NCBI GenBank assembly: GCA_002840535.1
Contig: PHBH01000035.1
Coordinates: forward strand, 1-64,000
Direction: 5' to 3'
Length of the DNA stretch: 64,000 nt
DNA from: Deltaproteobacteria bacterium HGW-Deltaproteobacteria-15
GTDB taxonomy: Bacteria; Desulfobacterota; DSM-4660; Desulfatiglandales; HGW-15
Shown here: piece by piece, positions 52,099 through 58,939 of the stretch
Numbering within the stretch: the first letter of the stretch is position 1
Layout of the letters: each line of letters starts with the position of its first letter
Program-made: the position numbers and the translations under genes
The notes under the pieces: model-generated
Told to the model about the DNA's origin: nothing
The model's input: the letters and a program-made list of their open reading frames with translations, nothing else
Databases searched by the model: none

Positions 52099-52864
52099 AA
52101 ACGGATACACCCGGATAGCGAACGAGATACTTGAAGCCCTTGCAAGGACAAATCTCTCAGCTTATCAGGCGCGGGTTCTTTTTGTGATTCTCCGGAAGAC
52201 CTACGGCTTCGGAAAGAAGGAGGACCATATTCCCGTGAGTCAGATCGTCGGATTGACCGGGATCCATAAGGCTCATGTTTCACGGGCGATAGGGGAGTTG
52301 ATTGAAAGAGGGATAGTTACCCGATCGGGTAACAAAATCGGCTTCAGCAAGGATTATCAAGGCTGGAGACAGTTACCTAGGGGGGCAACTTCTCATAAAG
52401 TTACCCCTTCAGGTAACAGAGTTACCCGATCGGGCTACAAAAAGTTACCCGATGGGGCGGACTCAAAAGAAAAGAAAGAAACTCTTCAAAAGAAAGAAAA
52501 GATATTCAGTCCTGATTCTCTTCCGTACCAGCTTTCAGAGAATCTCTTTTCCTGCATCCTGAAAAATGACCCCAAATTCAAAAAGCCCAACCTGCAGAAG
52601 TGGGCCCAGAAAATGGACGCGCTTCTCAGGATAGACGACCGGACCCCTGAAGAGATCCGAGCAGTCATTCACTGGTGTCAATCGAACTCATTTTGGAGAC
52701 CTCATGTTCAGTCAACTGAAGCTCTCCGGGAAAAGTTTAGCAAACTGCTTTTGTTGATGAACGGCAACGGCGAAAAACCTCGAGGGAATGACGATGGAAA
52801 GATTAGTAGAAAAGACTTCGGAACTGGAACCCCTGCAGATCAAATCGGATTCCTTAGTCGCTAA
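52040..52864 (+). CDS. Lambda O-like replication initiator
   Basis: This 274-residue protein has the O N-terminal winged helix: NPQLENGYTRIANEILEAL (about 16-34), VLFVILRKTYGFGKKEDHI (about 48-66), and a HTH region (IVGLTGIHKAHVSRAI). The C-terminal half is charged, as in O proteins that bind the helicase or loader. The central segment (about 92-155, QLPRGATSHK...KLPDGADSKEK) is low-complexity because the DNA there consists of origin iterons. The frame opens at 52040; a TTG at 52079 (before ANPQLENG) after GGGGCAGAGAG is an alternative start. The next gene is a DnaC-type loader. Confidence 0.82.
   Translation: MFSGQTHTTRGRELANPQLENGYTRIANEILEALARTNLSAYQARVLFVILRKTYGFGKKEDHIPVSQIVGLTGIHKAHVSRAIGELIERGIVTRSGNKIGFSKDYQGWRQLPRGATSHKVTPSGNRVTRSGYKKLPDGADSKEKKETLQKKEKIFSPDSLPYQLSENLFSCILKNDPKFKKPNLQKWAQKMDALLRIDDRTPEEIRAVIHWCQSNSFWRPHVQSTEALREKFSKLLLLMNGNGEKPRGNDDGKISRKDFGTGTPADQIGFLSR
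52316..52461. repeat. Origin iterons: five 18-bp repeats of GTTACCCGATCGGGTAAC type
   Basis: Copies start at 52316 (a perfect palindrome), 52372, 52400, 52421 and 52444. All begin GTTACC, and most end in a (G)GTAAC- or GCTAC-like arm, so each is an (im)perfect palindrome. They lie within the initiator gene exactly as the four 18-bp iterons of lambda lie within O. Confidence 0.8.
52462..52508. other. A-rich tract next to the iterons (probable DNA-unwinding element)
   Basis: The 47 bases immediately after the last iteron are nearly all A and G on the + strand (AAAAGAAAAGAAAGAAAC and similar) and are the most A-rich stretch nearby. In lambda an AT-rich unwinding region follows the O iterons in the same way. 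Confidence 0.6.
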
Positions 52865-53567
52865 AGAGTGCCCGAAGCATGGACCCTATGAAAGTCAGGC
52901 GATCACGGTCAATGGGATTGAGACGCTGAAGCACCGGGGACTTTGCCCGAAGTGTATGCAGGAGAATCGGGAGAGGGCAGAAGAGGAAGAGAGGCAGAGA
53001 CGGTGCAAGACCCTTCTTTCCTGCAGCGACATTCCTCTCCGTTTCAAGGGATGCAGCATTGACGGGCTGGCCGGCAGTTCGCCGGGTATCGTTCATGTCC
53101 GGAAGGTATGCAAGGGATTCGTTCAAAACTTCCAAGAACGGGGACCCTCTCTAGTTTTCATTGGGAACGTGGGAACCGGAAAGACTCACGCTGCATGCGC
53201 GATCGGCCTGGAGCTCATGAGGGCCGGGCATTCCGTGAAGTACACCAGCGAATACAAGATGACCAAGGCTATCAAAGGGACTTGGAACGAGGATTCTGAG
53301 CGATCCGAAGACCAGGTAATCAGGGAATACCTTCAGCCTGATCTTCTGATCATAGATGAAATAGGGCTTGCATTCGATTCCAGTGCACAGCGGATCTTGT
53401 TTTATCAGGTGATGAACGGGCGATATGAGGCCATGAAACCTTGCATCATTATCGGCAATCTCACGCAAGCAGAACTGACGGAACATCTCGGCGAACGAAT
53501 TCTTGACAGGCTAAGAGAAGGCGGCGGCGTGACAGTCGTTTTCGATTGGGCGAGCCACAGGAAATAA
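52794..53567 (+). CDS. DnaC/IstB-like helicase-loader ATPase
   Basis: The ATG at 52794 (MERLVEKTSEL) has GAGGGA upstream; an ATG two codons earlier is possible. The gene overlaps the O-like gene by 71 bp. The 257-residue protein has an N-terminal cysteine region (ECPKHGPY...GLCPKCM, about 25-60) that may bind zinc, then an AAA+ ATPase with Walker A IGNVGTGKTHAA (about 124-135), Walker B LLIIDEIG (about 185-192) and a sensor region IIIGNLTQAEL. This is DnaC type, used by many phages in place of lambda P. It would load the host DnaB onto the origin opened by the O-like protein. Confidence 0.85.
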   Translation: MERLVEKTSELEPLQIKSDSLVAKECPKHGPYESQAITVNGIETLKHRGLCPKCMQENRERAEEEERQRRCKTLLSCSDIPLRFKGCSIDGLAGSSPGIVHVRKVCKGFVQNFQERGPSLVFIGNVGTGKTHAACAIGLELMRAGHSVKYTSEYKMTKAIKGTWNEDSERSEDQVIREYLQPDLLIIDEIGLAFDSSAQRILFYQVMNGRYEAMKPCIIIGNLTQAELTEHLGERILDRLREGGGVTVVFDWASHRK

Positions 53568-53660
53568 GAGTAGCGCGGGAATTGAAATGAACTCAGAAAC
53601 CACAGGCAGAGGTGAAAGGCGTGAAGCAACACATCAACGGATTAACGAAAGGAGCTTGAC

Positions 53661-54470
53661 ATGCCTCCAGTAATAGCAGCGGCGGGTGCAGTATATTCAG
53701 GAATAGTAGCGGCAGGGGCGGCCATTGGAACGGCGGTGGGCGGCGGGACGCTGGGCGCTTTGGCTACCGCGGCCTTTTATGGTGCAGTGGTAGGGGCCGT
53801 AGTGGGCGCTGCAACCTCAGCCATAACGGGCGAGAACATCCTCAAGGGAGCGCTGAAAGGTGCCGCAATGGGGGCAGCCACAGCCGGCGTGATGAAGGGC
53901 GTAAGCATTGCCATGGCTCCGGCACAAGCGGGGACGGCAGCGGTGAAAGCAGGAGAAGCGGGGCTTACGGCCGCAGAGGAAGCGGGAGCCACTGCGACAA
54001 CGGGACTCGAGGCAGGGGGCACAGCGGCCGAGGAAGCGGGGAAAACTGCTGCGGCCATGCCCAAAGCACCTCCTCCCAGTGTGCCACCTCCTACGGTTAC
54101 GACACCCCCACCGGCCGCAGGTGCAGGAGGGGTTGGCGCGGGCGCCGGCAAAGAGGCCGCAGAAAAAGGGCTTTTGGGGTGGGTTAAAGGGAATGCGGCT
54201 GAGATAGCCGGGCGGACGCTCGCCGGCGGGGCAGAGGGGATGCTCGAATCTAGAGGTAAAGAGAAGGCGGAAGAAAAAAAGCTCGAGTACTACATGGAGC
54301 GGGATCGGCTGGACCGTGACGCCCAGAAGATAAAGGGGCTCGAACTTCTGGAGCTCAAATCCCCGCTTCCTTCAATCAGCGGGTTTATGGACAGGCCGAA
54401 ATGGGAGATTCCGCAAGGCGGGCTCATAGGGGGAGGAATGCAGAATGCAAAACCAGAAGCAAAAGACTGA
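53661..54470 (+). CDS. Ala/Gly-rich hydrophobic protein, possible virion or membrane-active protein
   Basis: This 269-residue protein begins MPPVIAAAGAVYSGIVAAG, with hydrophobic glycine-rich segments over residues 1-95, then Ala/Glu/Thr-rich repeats (EEAGATATTGLEAGG, EEAGKTAAAMP), a Pro-rich linker, and a charged helical tail (about 195-240). The layout resembles internal or DNA-ejection proteins of podovirus-like phages, but no family is recognised. AAAGGAGC precedes the ATG. Its 3' end overlaps the next gene by 26 bp. Confidence 0.6.
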   Translation: MPPVIAAAGAVYSGIVAAGAAIGTAVGGGTLGALATAAFYGAVVGAVVGAATSAITGENILKGALKGAAMGAATAGVMKGVSIAMAPAQAGTAAVKAGEAGLTAAEEAGATATTGLEAGGTAAEEAGKTAAAMPKAPPPSVPPPTVTTPPPAAGAGGVGAGAGKEAAEKGLLGWVKGNAAEIAGRTLAGGAEGMLESRGKEKAEEKKLEYYMERDRLDRDAQKIKGLELLELKSPLPSISGFMDRPKWEIPQGGLIGGGMQNAKPEAKD

Positions 54471-54894
54471 AATGAAACAGCCCGATCAGGGAAACGAAGG
54501 TCAGAACCTCTATGATATTTTCGTTGCCCAGGGGGTTAAGATGGTCCACGGGCTTGAAGGCAAGCTCAAGGGAAATGCGAGTATTTACGACCTCGGAAAT
54601 GCTCTTTTCTACATAGTGAGAGCCATTGAGACGGAAGGAGCGGAGAACGGTATCCGTTTCCCCCTTTCGGTCCTCCTCCACGGATCAAACGAAATCCTTG
54701 GGCATCTGATCGATGTGAGTCAAGTGAAGATCACTGAAGGCCAGCTCAAGGCTGTCGTTGGGGTTGCTGTAGGCAGGTATGTCGAGAATGTTGCCCCTGC
54801 AGGCAGAATGACCAGGGGCCAGATAGGACAGTTCGCTCAGCATGCCCAGGGAGATATAGGAGAGCAATTCGGGAGAAGTTTCCAGGTGCACTGA
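54445..54894 (+). CDS. Unknown phage-type protein (149 aa)
   Basis: The ATG at 54445 has GGGGGAGG before it, inside the previous gene. The protein starts MQNQKQKTEMKQPDQG and has a helical central part (IYDLGNALFYIVRAIE, LSVLLHGSNEILGHLID) and a Gly/Gln-rich end. No family is recognised. Overlap with the previous gene supports co-translation, perhaps as partners in one particle or complex. Confidence 0.6.
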   Translation: MQNQKQKTEMKQPDQGNEGQNLYDIFVAQGVKMVHGLEGKLKGNASIYDLGNALFYIVRAIETEGAENGIRFPLSVLLHGSNEILGHLIDVSQVKITEGQLKAVVGVAVGRYVENVAPAGRMTRGQIGQFAQHAQGDIGEQFGRSFQVH

Positions 54895-54914
54895 AGAGGT
54901 GCGCGAACGGCGCC

Positions 54915-56213
54915 ATGGGCTCTCAGGATGCGGATAATGTGTCGATCTCGGGCGGGACGGTCAACGCGACACTCCTGCAACAGGGAGGAGTTCAGGCGCT
55001 TGTCCTCGACATGTCCGCCAAGGGGTCTCTCGCTGCGGCTACTGGGGCAGGCGCAATCGGCGAGTTGACGGTCGGGGCAAATAACAAGATCCTCCGGGCC
55101 GACAGTGGGCAGAGTACGGGGCTCGAGTGGGCGACCATTCAGGGGACGTCGAATCAGATCACTGTTACGCACAATGCGAGCGATATCACTTTGAGCGCTC
55201 CGCAGGATATCCATACCGGGGCGAGCCCGACCTTCGTAACAGCGAAGCTCTCCGGCTTGACTGATGGCTACGTCCCCTATCATGTGGCCGATGCGACAGG
55301 GTTGGCCGACAGTCCTCTTTATACCGACGGGACTAGTGTGGGTATCGGGAAAGTCCCAAGCGCAGCGTTTGACGTGGAAGGCGGGGTTAGGGGAACATCT
55401 GTCCAGGGATATAATACCTCCGAAACCAATGTGACTGCGGGCATTCTGACTAATGCAGATCAACCGGCGGGCGGTGAGACCACGCAAACTGTTAATTTAA
55501 CGTATCAACTAATGTTTGGAGGGGCAACTCCGGCATTAAGAACCGCGGCAACAATTGCCGTAGGAAAAGACTCTGACTGGACTACCAATCCGAACACTGA
55601 CTCATATCTTTCCTTCACGATAAGGGCCGACAATGCCCTGATCGAACTTGCAAGGTTCTCCTCTGATAGCAGCGCCTGGTTTGTAGGTGATGTTTCCGCT
55701 CTTTCGTTTACGGATCGGACACCAGCCTACACTGGCGCAGACGCACTCAAGGAAATCTCGCTCATCAAGTCAAAGGATGGCCAGATTGACCACAGCACCC
55801 TTCCGACCTTTGCCAAAGCGAATAGCCAACGCAAAAGAATCATTGTCGGTCCAAAAACGCCGCTTTCCAAAGAAGAGGCGATCGAGTCCTATCAGGCAGA
55901 GGAACCCGTTCTCGTGGAAAGAGAAGGGAAGCTGAAGCCAAAGATAATCGGCTACAGCGGTAAGCCAACCTTCAAACTGGAGGGGGGGGAAGTCAAAGAG
56001 ATACGGGCTCCGGTCTATGAGACAAAGCCGGTAACCAAGTGGCGACTCAAGAAGGGCTGCCATTTCGATGATGAAACCGGAACATTTTACCGGGAACCAC
56101 AAACAGTGGAGACCTACACGGAAGAAGGACGGAGTTTGGGCGCCATGATCTCAATTCACGACGCAGCCTTGCAGCAGATCAAGGAACGCCTGGAGGCATT
56201 GGAAGTAAGGTAG
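54915..56213 (+). CDS. Tail-fibre-like phage structural protein
   Basis: This 432-residue protein has a repetitive Ser/Thr/Gly-rich beta section (SISGGTVNATLLQQ, TGAGAIGELTVGANNKILRAD, TYDGTSVGIGKVPSAAFDVEG-like), typical of phage fibre or tail-associated proteins. Its C-terminal part has TDRTPAYTGADALKEISLIKS, which resembles the start of the peptidase-type chaperone region of some fibres, and a coiled-coil end (HDAALQQIKERLEALEV). The start codon context is weak (no clear Shine-Dalgarno). It is the only clear virion-type gene in the element. Confidence 0.6.
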   Translation: MGSQDADNVSISGGTVNATLLQQGGVQALVLDMSAKGSLAAATGAGAIGELTVGANNKILRADSGQSTGLEWATIQGTSNQITVTHNASDITLSAPQDIHTGASPTFVTAKLSGLTDGYVPYHVADATGLADSPLYTDGTSVGIGKVPSAAFDVEGGVRGTSVQGYNTSETNVTAGILTNADQPAGGETTQTVNLTYQLMFGGATPALRTAATIAVGKDSDWTTNPNTDSYLSFTIRADNALIELARFSSDSSAWFVGDVSALSFTDRTPAYTGADALKEISLIKSKDGQIDHSTLPTFAKANSQRKRIIVGPKTPLSKEEAIESYQAEEPVLVEREGKLKPKIIGYSGKPTFKLEGGEVKEIRAPVYETKPVTKWRLKKGCHFDDETGTFYREPQTVETYTEEGRSLGAMISIHDAALQQIKERLEALEVR

Positions 56214-56237
56214 AATGGGAGCGGGACAAGGCTTCAA

Positions 56238-56510
56238 GTGAAACTCTTCATCCTCTTTCTTGCCTTTGCCATGACAATAAAGTGTTCAGATCCATTGGCT
56301 TTCGGTGTTGCGGCCTTTCAACGGGAAATGAAAAATTCGAAATCCCGAAAAAACCACTTACCTTTCAGAGCTCGTTTGTTGAGGTGCTTCTTAATTATTA
56401 CGGGGGTTTATGCAGATAGAAAGGGCACGAAGGAAAATTTCGCGGACATAAACGAATCTACACCTTGGAAGGGCTTCAATCAAGTGAAATACGGCAGCCA
56501 TCATCATTGA
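56238..56510 (+). CDS. Possible small exported protein (GTG start)
   Basis: The frame (GTG at 56238, MKLFILFLAFAMTIKCSDP) has a signal-like hydrophobic start of about 20 residues and a weak AAGG upstream. The rest is basic and unrecognised, and it is AT-richer than its neighbours. It may be spurious. Confidence 0.3.
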   Translation: MKLFILFLAFAMTIKCSDPLAFGVAAFQREMKNSKSRKNHLPFRARLLRCFLIITGVYADRKGTKENFADINESTPWKGFNQVKYGSHHH

Positions 56511-56524
56511 AGGAGGTGTGTGAA

Positions 56525-56917
56525 GTGAAGCGCAATCGATTCAAGACACCGAAATCCGGTCTCAAAGAGGAGGCCGACATGGTCAATAGGATAGAGCTCA
56601 AAACAGAGTGTAAACGTGAGTTGAAGCAATTGACTGCTCTTATGCGAGGGACGGATTTCCCCACAAACCTCGAGATACAGCGTAAAGCGTCGCTGATCGC
56701 CAGGGGGATCGTGATCAAGATGCGGGCGCTCAAGGCCGAAGCCGGAGACGATAAGGTACTTTTTGAGATGGTGTCGTCAATCGTGCGAGATTTTGGAGGA
56801 GTGTTTAATAGGCGAAACGTTAACCTTCAGATACCCAAGGAATCAGAGGAAATACTCATGAAGTTTGTGGAGTCTGAAAGGGATCCCAAGATATGCACGG
56901 ATTCTCTGTGCCCGTGA
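56525..56917 (+). CDS. Unknown helical protein (130 aa, GTG start)
   Basis: The GTG at 56525 (MKRNRFKTPKSGLK) is 8 bp after a strong AAGGAGG. The protein is charged and helical (LKTECKRELKQLTALMRG, IQRKASLIARGIVIKMRALKAEAG), with no known domain. It is a plausible DNA- or protein-binding accessory protein of the element. Confidence 0.55.
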   Translation: MKRNRFKTPKSGLKEEADMVNRIELKTECKRELKQLTALMRGTDFPTNLEIQRKASLIARGIVIKMRALKAEAGDDKVLFEMVSSIVRDFGGVFNRRNVNLQIPKESEEILMKFVESERDPKICTDSLCP

Positions 56918-56974
56918 GGTTCAGCTTCAGAAGGGCCAGCAATGCAGGGGTGATCTCTGAACAGGCCCAGAAGA

Positions 56975-57046
56975 AAGTGCGCAGTGAAGTGCGCACCCCC
57001 AACGCGAGCGAAGTACGCAGCAAAGTACGCACCCCCAACGCGAGGA
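56975..57046. repeat. Two tandem 36-bp repeats
   Basis: Two units of 36 bp, each with a GTGCGC or GTACGC direct pair followed by ACCCCCAACGCGAG. In the + frame they encode a 12-residue repeat (EVRSKVRTPNA). They start just after a decayed end region and precede the zinc-finger relic. Confidence 0.65.
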
Positions 57047-57200
57047 AATCACCACTTCTCGAGGTCCGGGATCATCGGCTTGAGTGTCAGGGTTGGGACG
57101 GCCGGCGAGTATGCGTGAAAAGCCGAATCCTGGGCCGTGCGACAGTCCGGACAGGGCGGCAACACGTTGAAGGACCTTCCTCCGACATCGGCGGCCCGGG
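57047..57200 (+). pseudogene. Decayed paralogue of the small Cys-rich protein at 57293
   Basis: LLEVRDHRLECQGWDGRR in one frame and CDSPDRAA in another match the pattern LLQVVREHCFECQGFNG and ECPNRGCRF of the intact gene downstream. A frameshift and a Cys-to-Arg change have broken it. The order of segments is preserved, so this is a duplicate that decayed. Confidence 0.45.
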
Positions 57201-57292
57201 ATGAATCCAAAGCAGGCAATCACGATGCAGATTGAAAAGTCACCAGTGAAGGCGCATAGGCACGGCATGGACAAGCGGAGGATCTACAACTG

Positions 57293-57508
57293 ATGAGCCT
57301 TCTTCAAGTCGTGCGCGAGCATTGCTTTGAGTGCCAGGGCTTTAACGGCCAGGGATCGAAACCAGTTAAAGCAGTCAGGGAGTGTCCGAACAGGGGATGT
57401 CGGTTCTATCCCTATCGGATGGGTCGACGGCCGGACTCCAAGGGTGGATCCGGGGACATTGCGGAGAAGCGAAAAAGGGCACTCGTGGAAACCATCCTCT
57501 TTGGTTAA
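57293..57508 (+). CDS. Small Cys-rich (zinc-binding) phage-type protein
   Basis: This 71-residue protein has CFECQGF (about 11-17) and ECPNRGCRFYPYRMGRRP (about 29-46), which form a Cx2C...Cx4C cluster followed by FYPYRMGR, a signature common in small phage zinc proteins of unknown function. A weak ribosome site (GCGGAGGAT) precedes the ATG. A decayed copy lies about 240 bp upstream. Confidence 0.65.
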   Translation: MSLLQVVREHCFECQGFNGQGSKPVKAVRECPNRGCRFYPYRMGRRPDSKGGSGDIAEKRKRALVETILFG

Positions 57509-57537
57509 AAAACATGGACTTTTTCCATGGTTTTTTT
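57507..57537. terminator. Bidirectional terminator
   Basis: CATGGA / TCCATG with a CTTTT loop is flanked by A6 on the left and T7 on the right, giving a T-run after the stem in either direction. It ends the + strand genes and can stop the minus-strand genes that end at 57739. Confidence 0.6.
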
Positions 57538-57738
57538 GAGCTACGCTGAAAGTTTTGGCTGCCCGCGGGGGAAACTACCCGTCAGCCAATTTCGCAAAAG
57601 AAAATACGCATACGTCCCTGTTTTGAAGGAGAGGCAAATTGACGACAACGAGGCGGATGCTGTTCATGTGGCGAGGTGGGGAGCGGTGGAGTATGCGTGA
57701 AGGCGTTCAGGTTGGTTCTTCTAAATCTGAAACCCTTG
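57538..57738. other. Intergenic, no gene seen
   Basis: This is the convergent region between the + strand element genes and the minus-strand cargo. No supported ORF or RNA. Confidence 0.35.
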
Positions 57739-58119
57739 TCAATCCTCTGTTGATCCATCCTGCGAGGATCGGTTCGGAGATCTTCCCTGCACGGTATCCG
57801 GTATAGAGGTTGTCCGAGGCATCTTTGCCAATTCGGAAGCCCGTTCTTCCCTTGTCTCGCGCAAGAAGTCCTCTGCTGGATGCTTCGGCGCGGTCCACCT
57901 TTGTATTTCGGACAGAGCCACAGTGGAGCTCTTTCGATTCTCTTTACTGAATGGGAGAACCGAAGCTCGCAACGGCCGTTGAACCCCATAAGGCACTTCC
58001 GGACCGGCGAAGGTTTCCGGTGGTAGAAATTCGCACTCTCTGGGCGGGCGGTAGGGGTCCGGAGGCTTACCGTTTACCGAAACCAAGACGAGATGACGGG
58101 GTTTTTGAAGATTTGCCAT
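57739..58119 (-). CDS. Possible basic protein of the cargo module (126 aa)
   Basis: The frame from the ATG at 58119 (MANLQKPRHLVLVSVNGK) ends at 57739. The upstream sequence GCAATGGCGG is a weak ribosome site. It is Pro/Arg-rich (PPDPYRPPRECEFLPP) with no known family. Its position downstream of two well-supported minus-strand genes makes it plausible but not certain. Confidence 0.4.
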   Translation of the reverse strand: MANLQKPRHLVLVSVNGKPPDPYRPPRECEFLPPETFAGPEVPYGVQRPLRASVLPFSKENRKSSTVALSEIQRWTAPKHPAEDFLRETREERASELAKMPRTTSIPDTVQGRSPNRSSQDGSTED

Positions 58120-58178
58120 TTTTATACCGCCATTGCTCTTTGCCAATTTAATCAGTTGCGAGTGAAAGGATGGTCCGG

Positions 58179-58484
58179 CTAGAACTCCAGGTACGTTGCC
58201 AGTGTCTCTTCCCACAGGCTCCGGAGACTCGCCTCGAACTCCTTCACCTGCTCGAGTGGGTTCTCCTTCGCGTTCTTCTCGTCTATCTGCTGGTACAGCG
58301 CCTTGTTCCACCCCTCGCTGTACGCCAGCATCATCTCTTTTTCCCGATCCCTGACGAACTCCTCCAGCTGGGCGCTCTTTCTCAGTTGCCGGAACAGTTG
58401 GGGATTCTTCTCCTGCAGCGCCTCCCTGATCATCTTCCGGCGCTCCTTCTCTCTTCCTTCCAGTGTCAGCGGGTTCATGGACAT
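58179..58484 (-). CDS. Unknown helical protein (101 aa)
   Basis: The ATG at 58484 has GAGGAG upstream. The protein (MSMNPLTLEGREKERRKMIREALQEK) is charged and coiled-coil-like with DEKNAKENPLEQVKEFEASLRSLWEETLA near its end. No family is recognised. It is 13 bp from the preceding gene. Confidence 0.6.
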   Translation of the reverse strand: MSMNPLTLEGREKERRKMIREALQEKNPQLFRQLRKSAQLEEFVRDREKEMMLAYSEGWNKALYQQIDEKNAKENPLEQVKEFEASLRSLWEETLATYLEF

Positions 58485-58497
58485 TTCAAACTCCTCG

Positions 58498-58884
58498 CTA
58501 TCTGAAGTTCGCCGGCAAGTCCCTCGGCCTCGGATACCCCGGCAGTTCCGCGCTCAGGCGGCTGTGCAGTTGTTCCAGGACCACCAGGGCAAGACTCAAG
58601 GGATTGTTCCTCTCCTCTTTTGGAAGGTCTCTCAGGAGGTCGTGTTGATCCGGCCCCTCCAGAAACTTCAGTGCCTTTTTCGGCTCTTGCAGATACAGAA
58701 GGCTTTCGAGGTTTTCCCTCAGTCCGGGCTGGTCGCTTTCCAGGTTCCCGCTCTCCAGTCCCCACATCGCCAGTTGCAGGCAGTACAGGGAATCCGGACT
58801 CGGGTCCTCCCCTGCTTTTTTCAGGAGCTTCTTTGCCAGAAGGTTGAGCTGAGACAGGTTCTCTTTCACGGGTTCGGTGGGCAT
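58498..58884 (-). CDS. Unknown helical protein (128 aa)
   Basis: The ATG at 58884 (MPTEPVKENLSQLNLLAKKLL) has GGAGGGGCCG before it. It is leucine-rich and helical throughout (LYCLQLAMWGLESGNLESD), so it could be a repeat-type scaffold protein. It lies 55 bp after the RM gene stop and may be the last part of the same transcript. Confidence 0.6.
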   Translation of the reverse strand: MPTEPVKENLSQLNLLAKKLLKKAGEDPSPDSLYCLQLAMWGLESGNLESDQPGLRENLESLLYLQEPKKALKFLEGPDQHDLLRDLPKEERNNPLSLALVVLEQLHSRLSAELPGYPRPRDLPANFR

Positions 58885-58939
58885 CGGCCCCTCCAGGATG
58901 AGAATTCAACGTCAGCGACAATAAGAACTTATTGTCCCA

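Noticed and set aside
53586-53672. 28-codon frame between the DnaC-like and Ala/Gly-rich genes
   Set aside because: It has no ribosome site, overlaps the next start and has no conserved-looking features.
56975-57046. Repeats checked as a CRISPR array
   Set aside because: There are only two directly adjacent units, no spacers, and no cas genes in the window.
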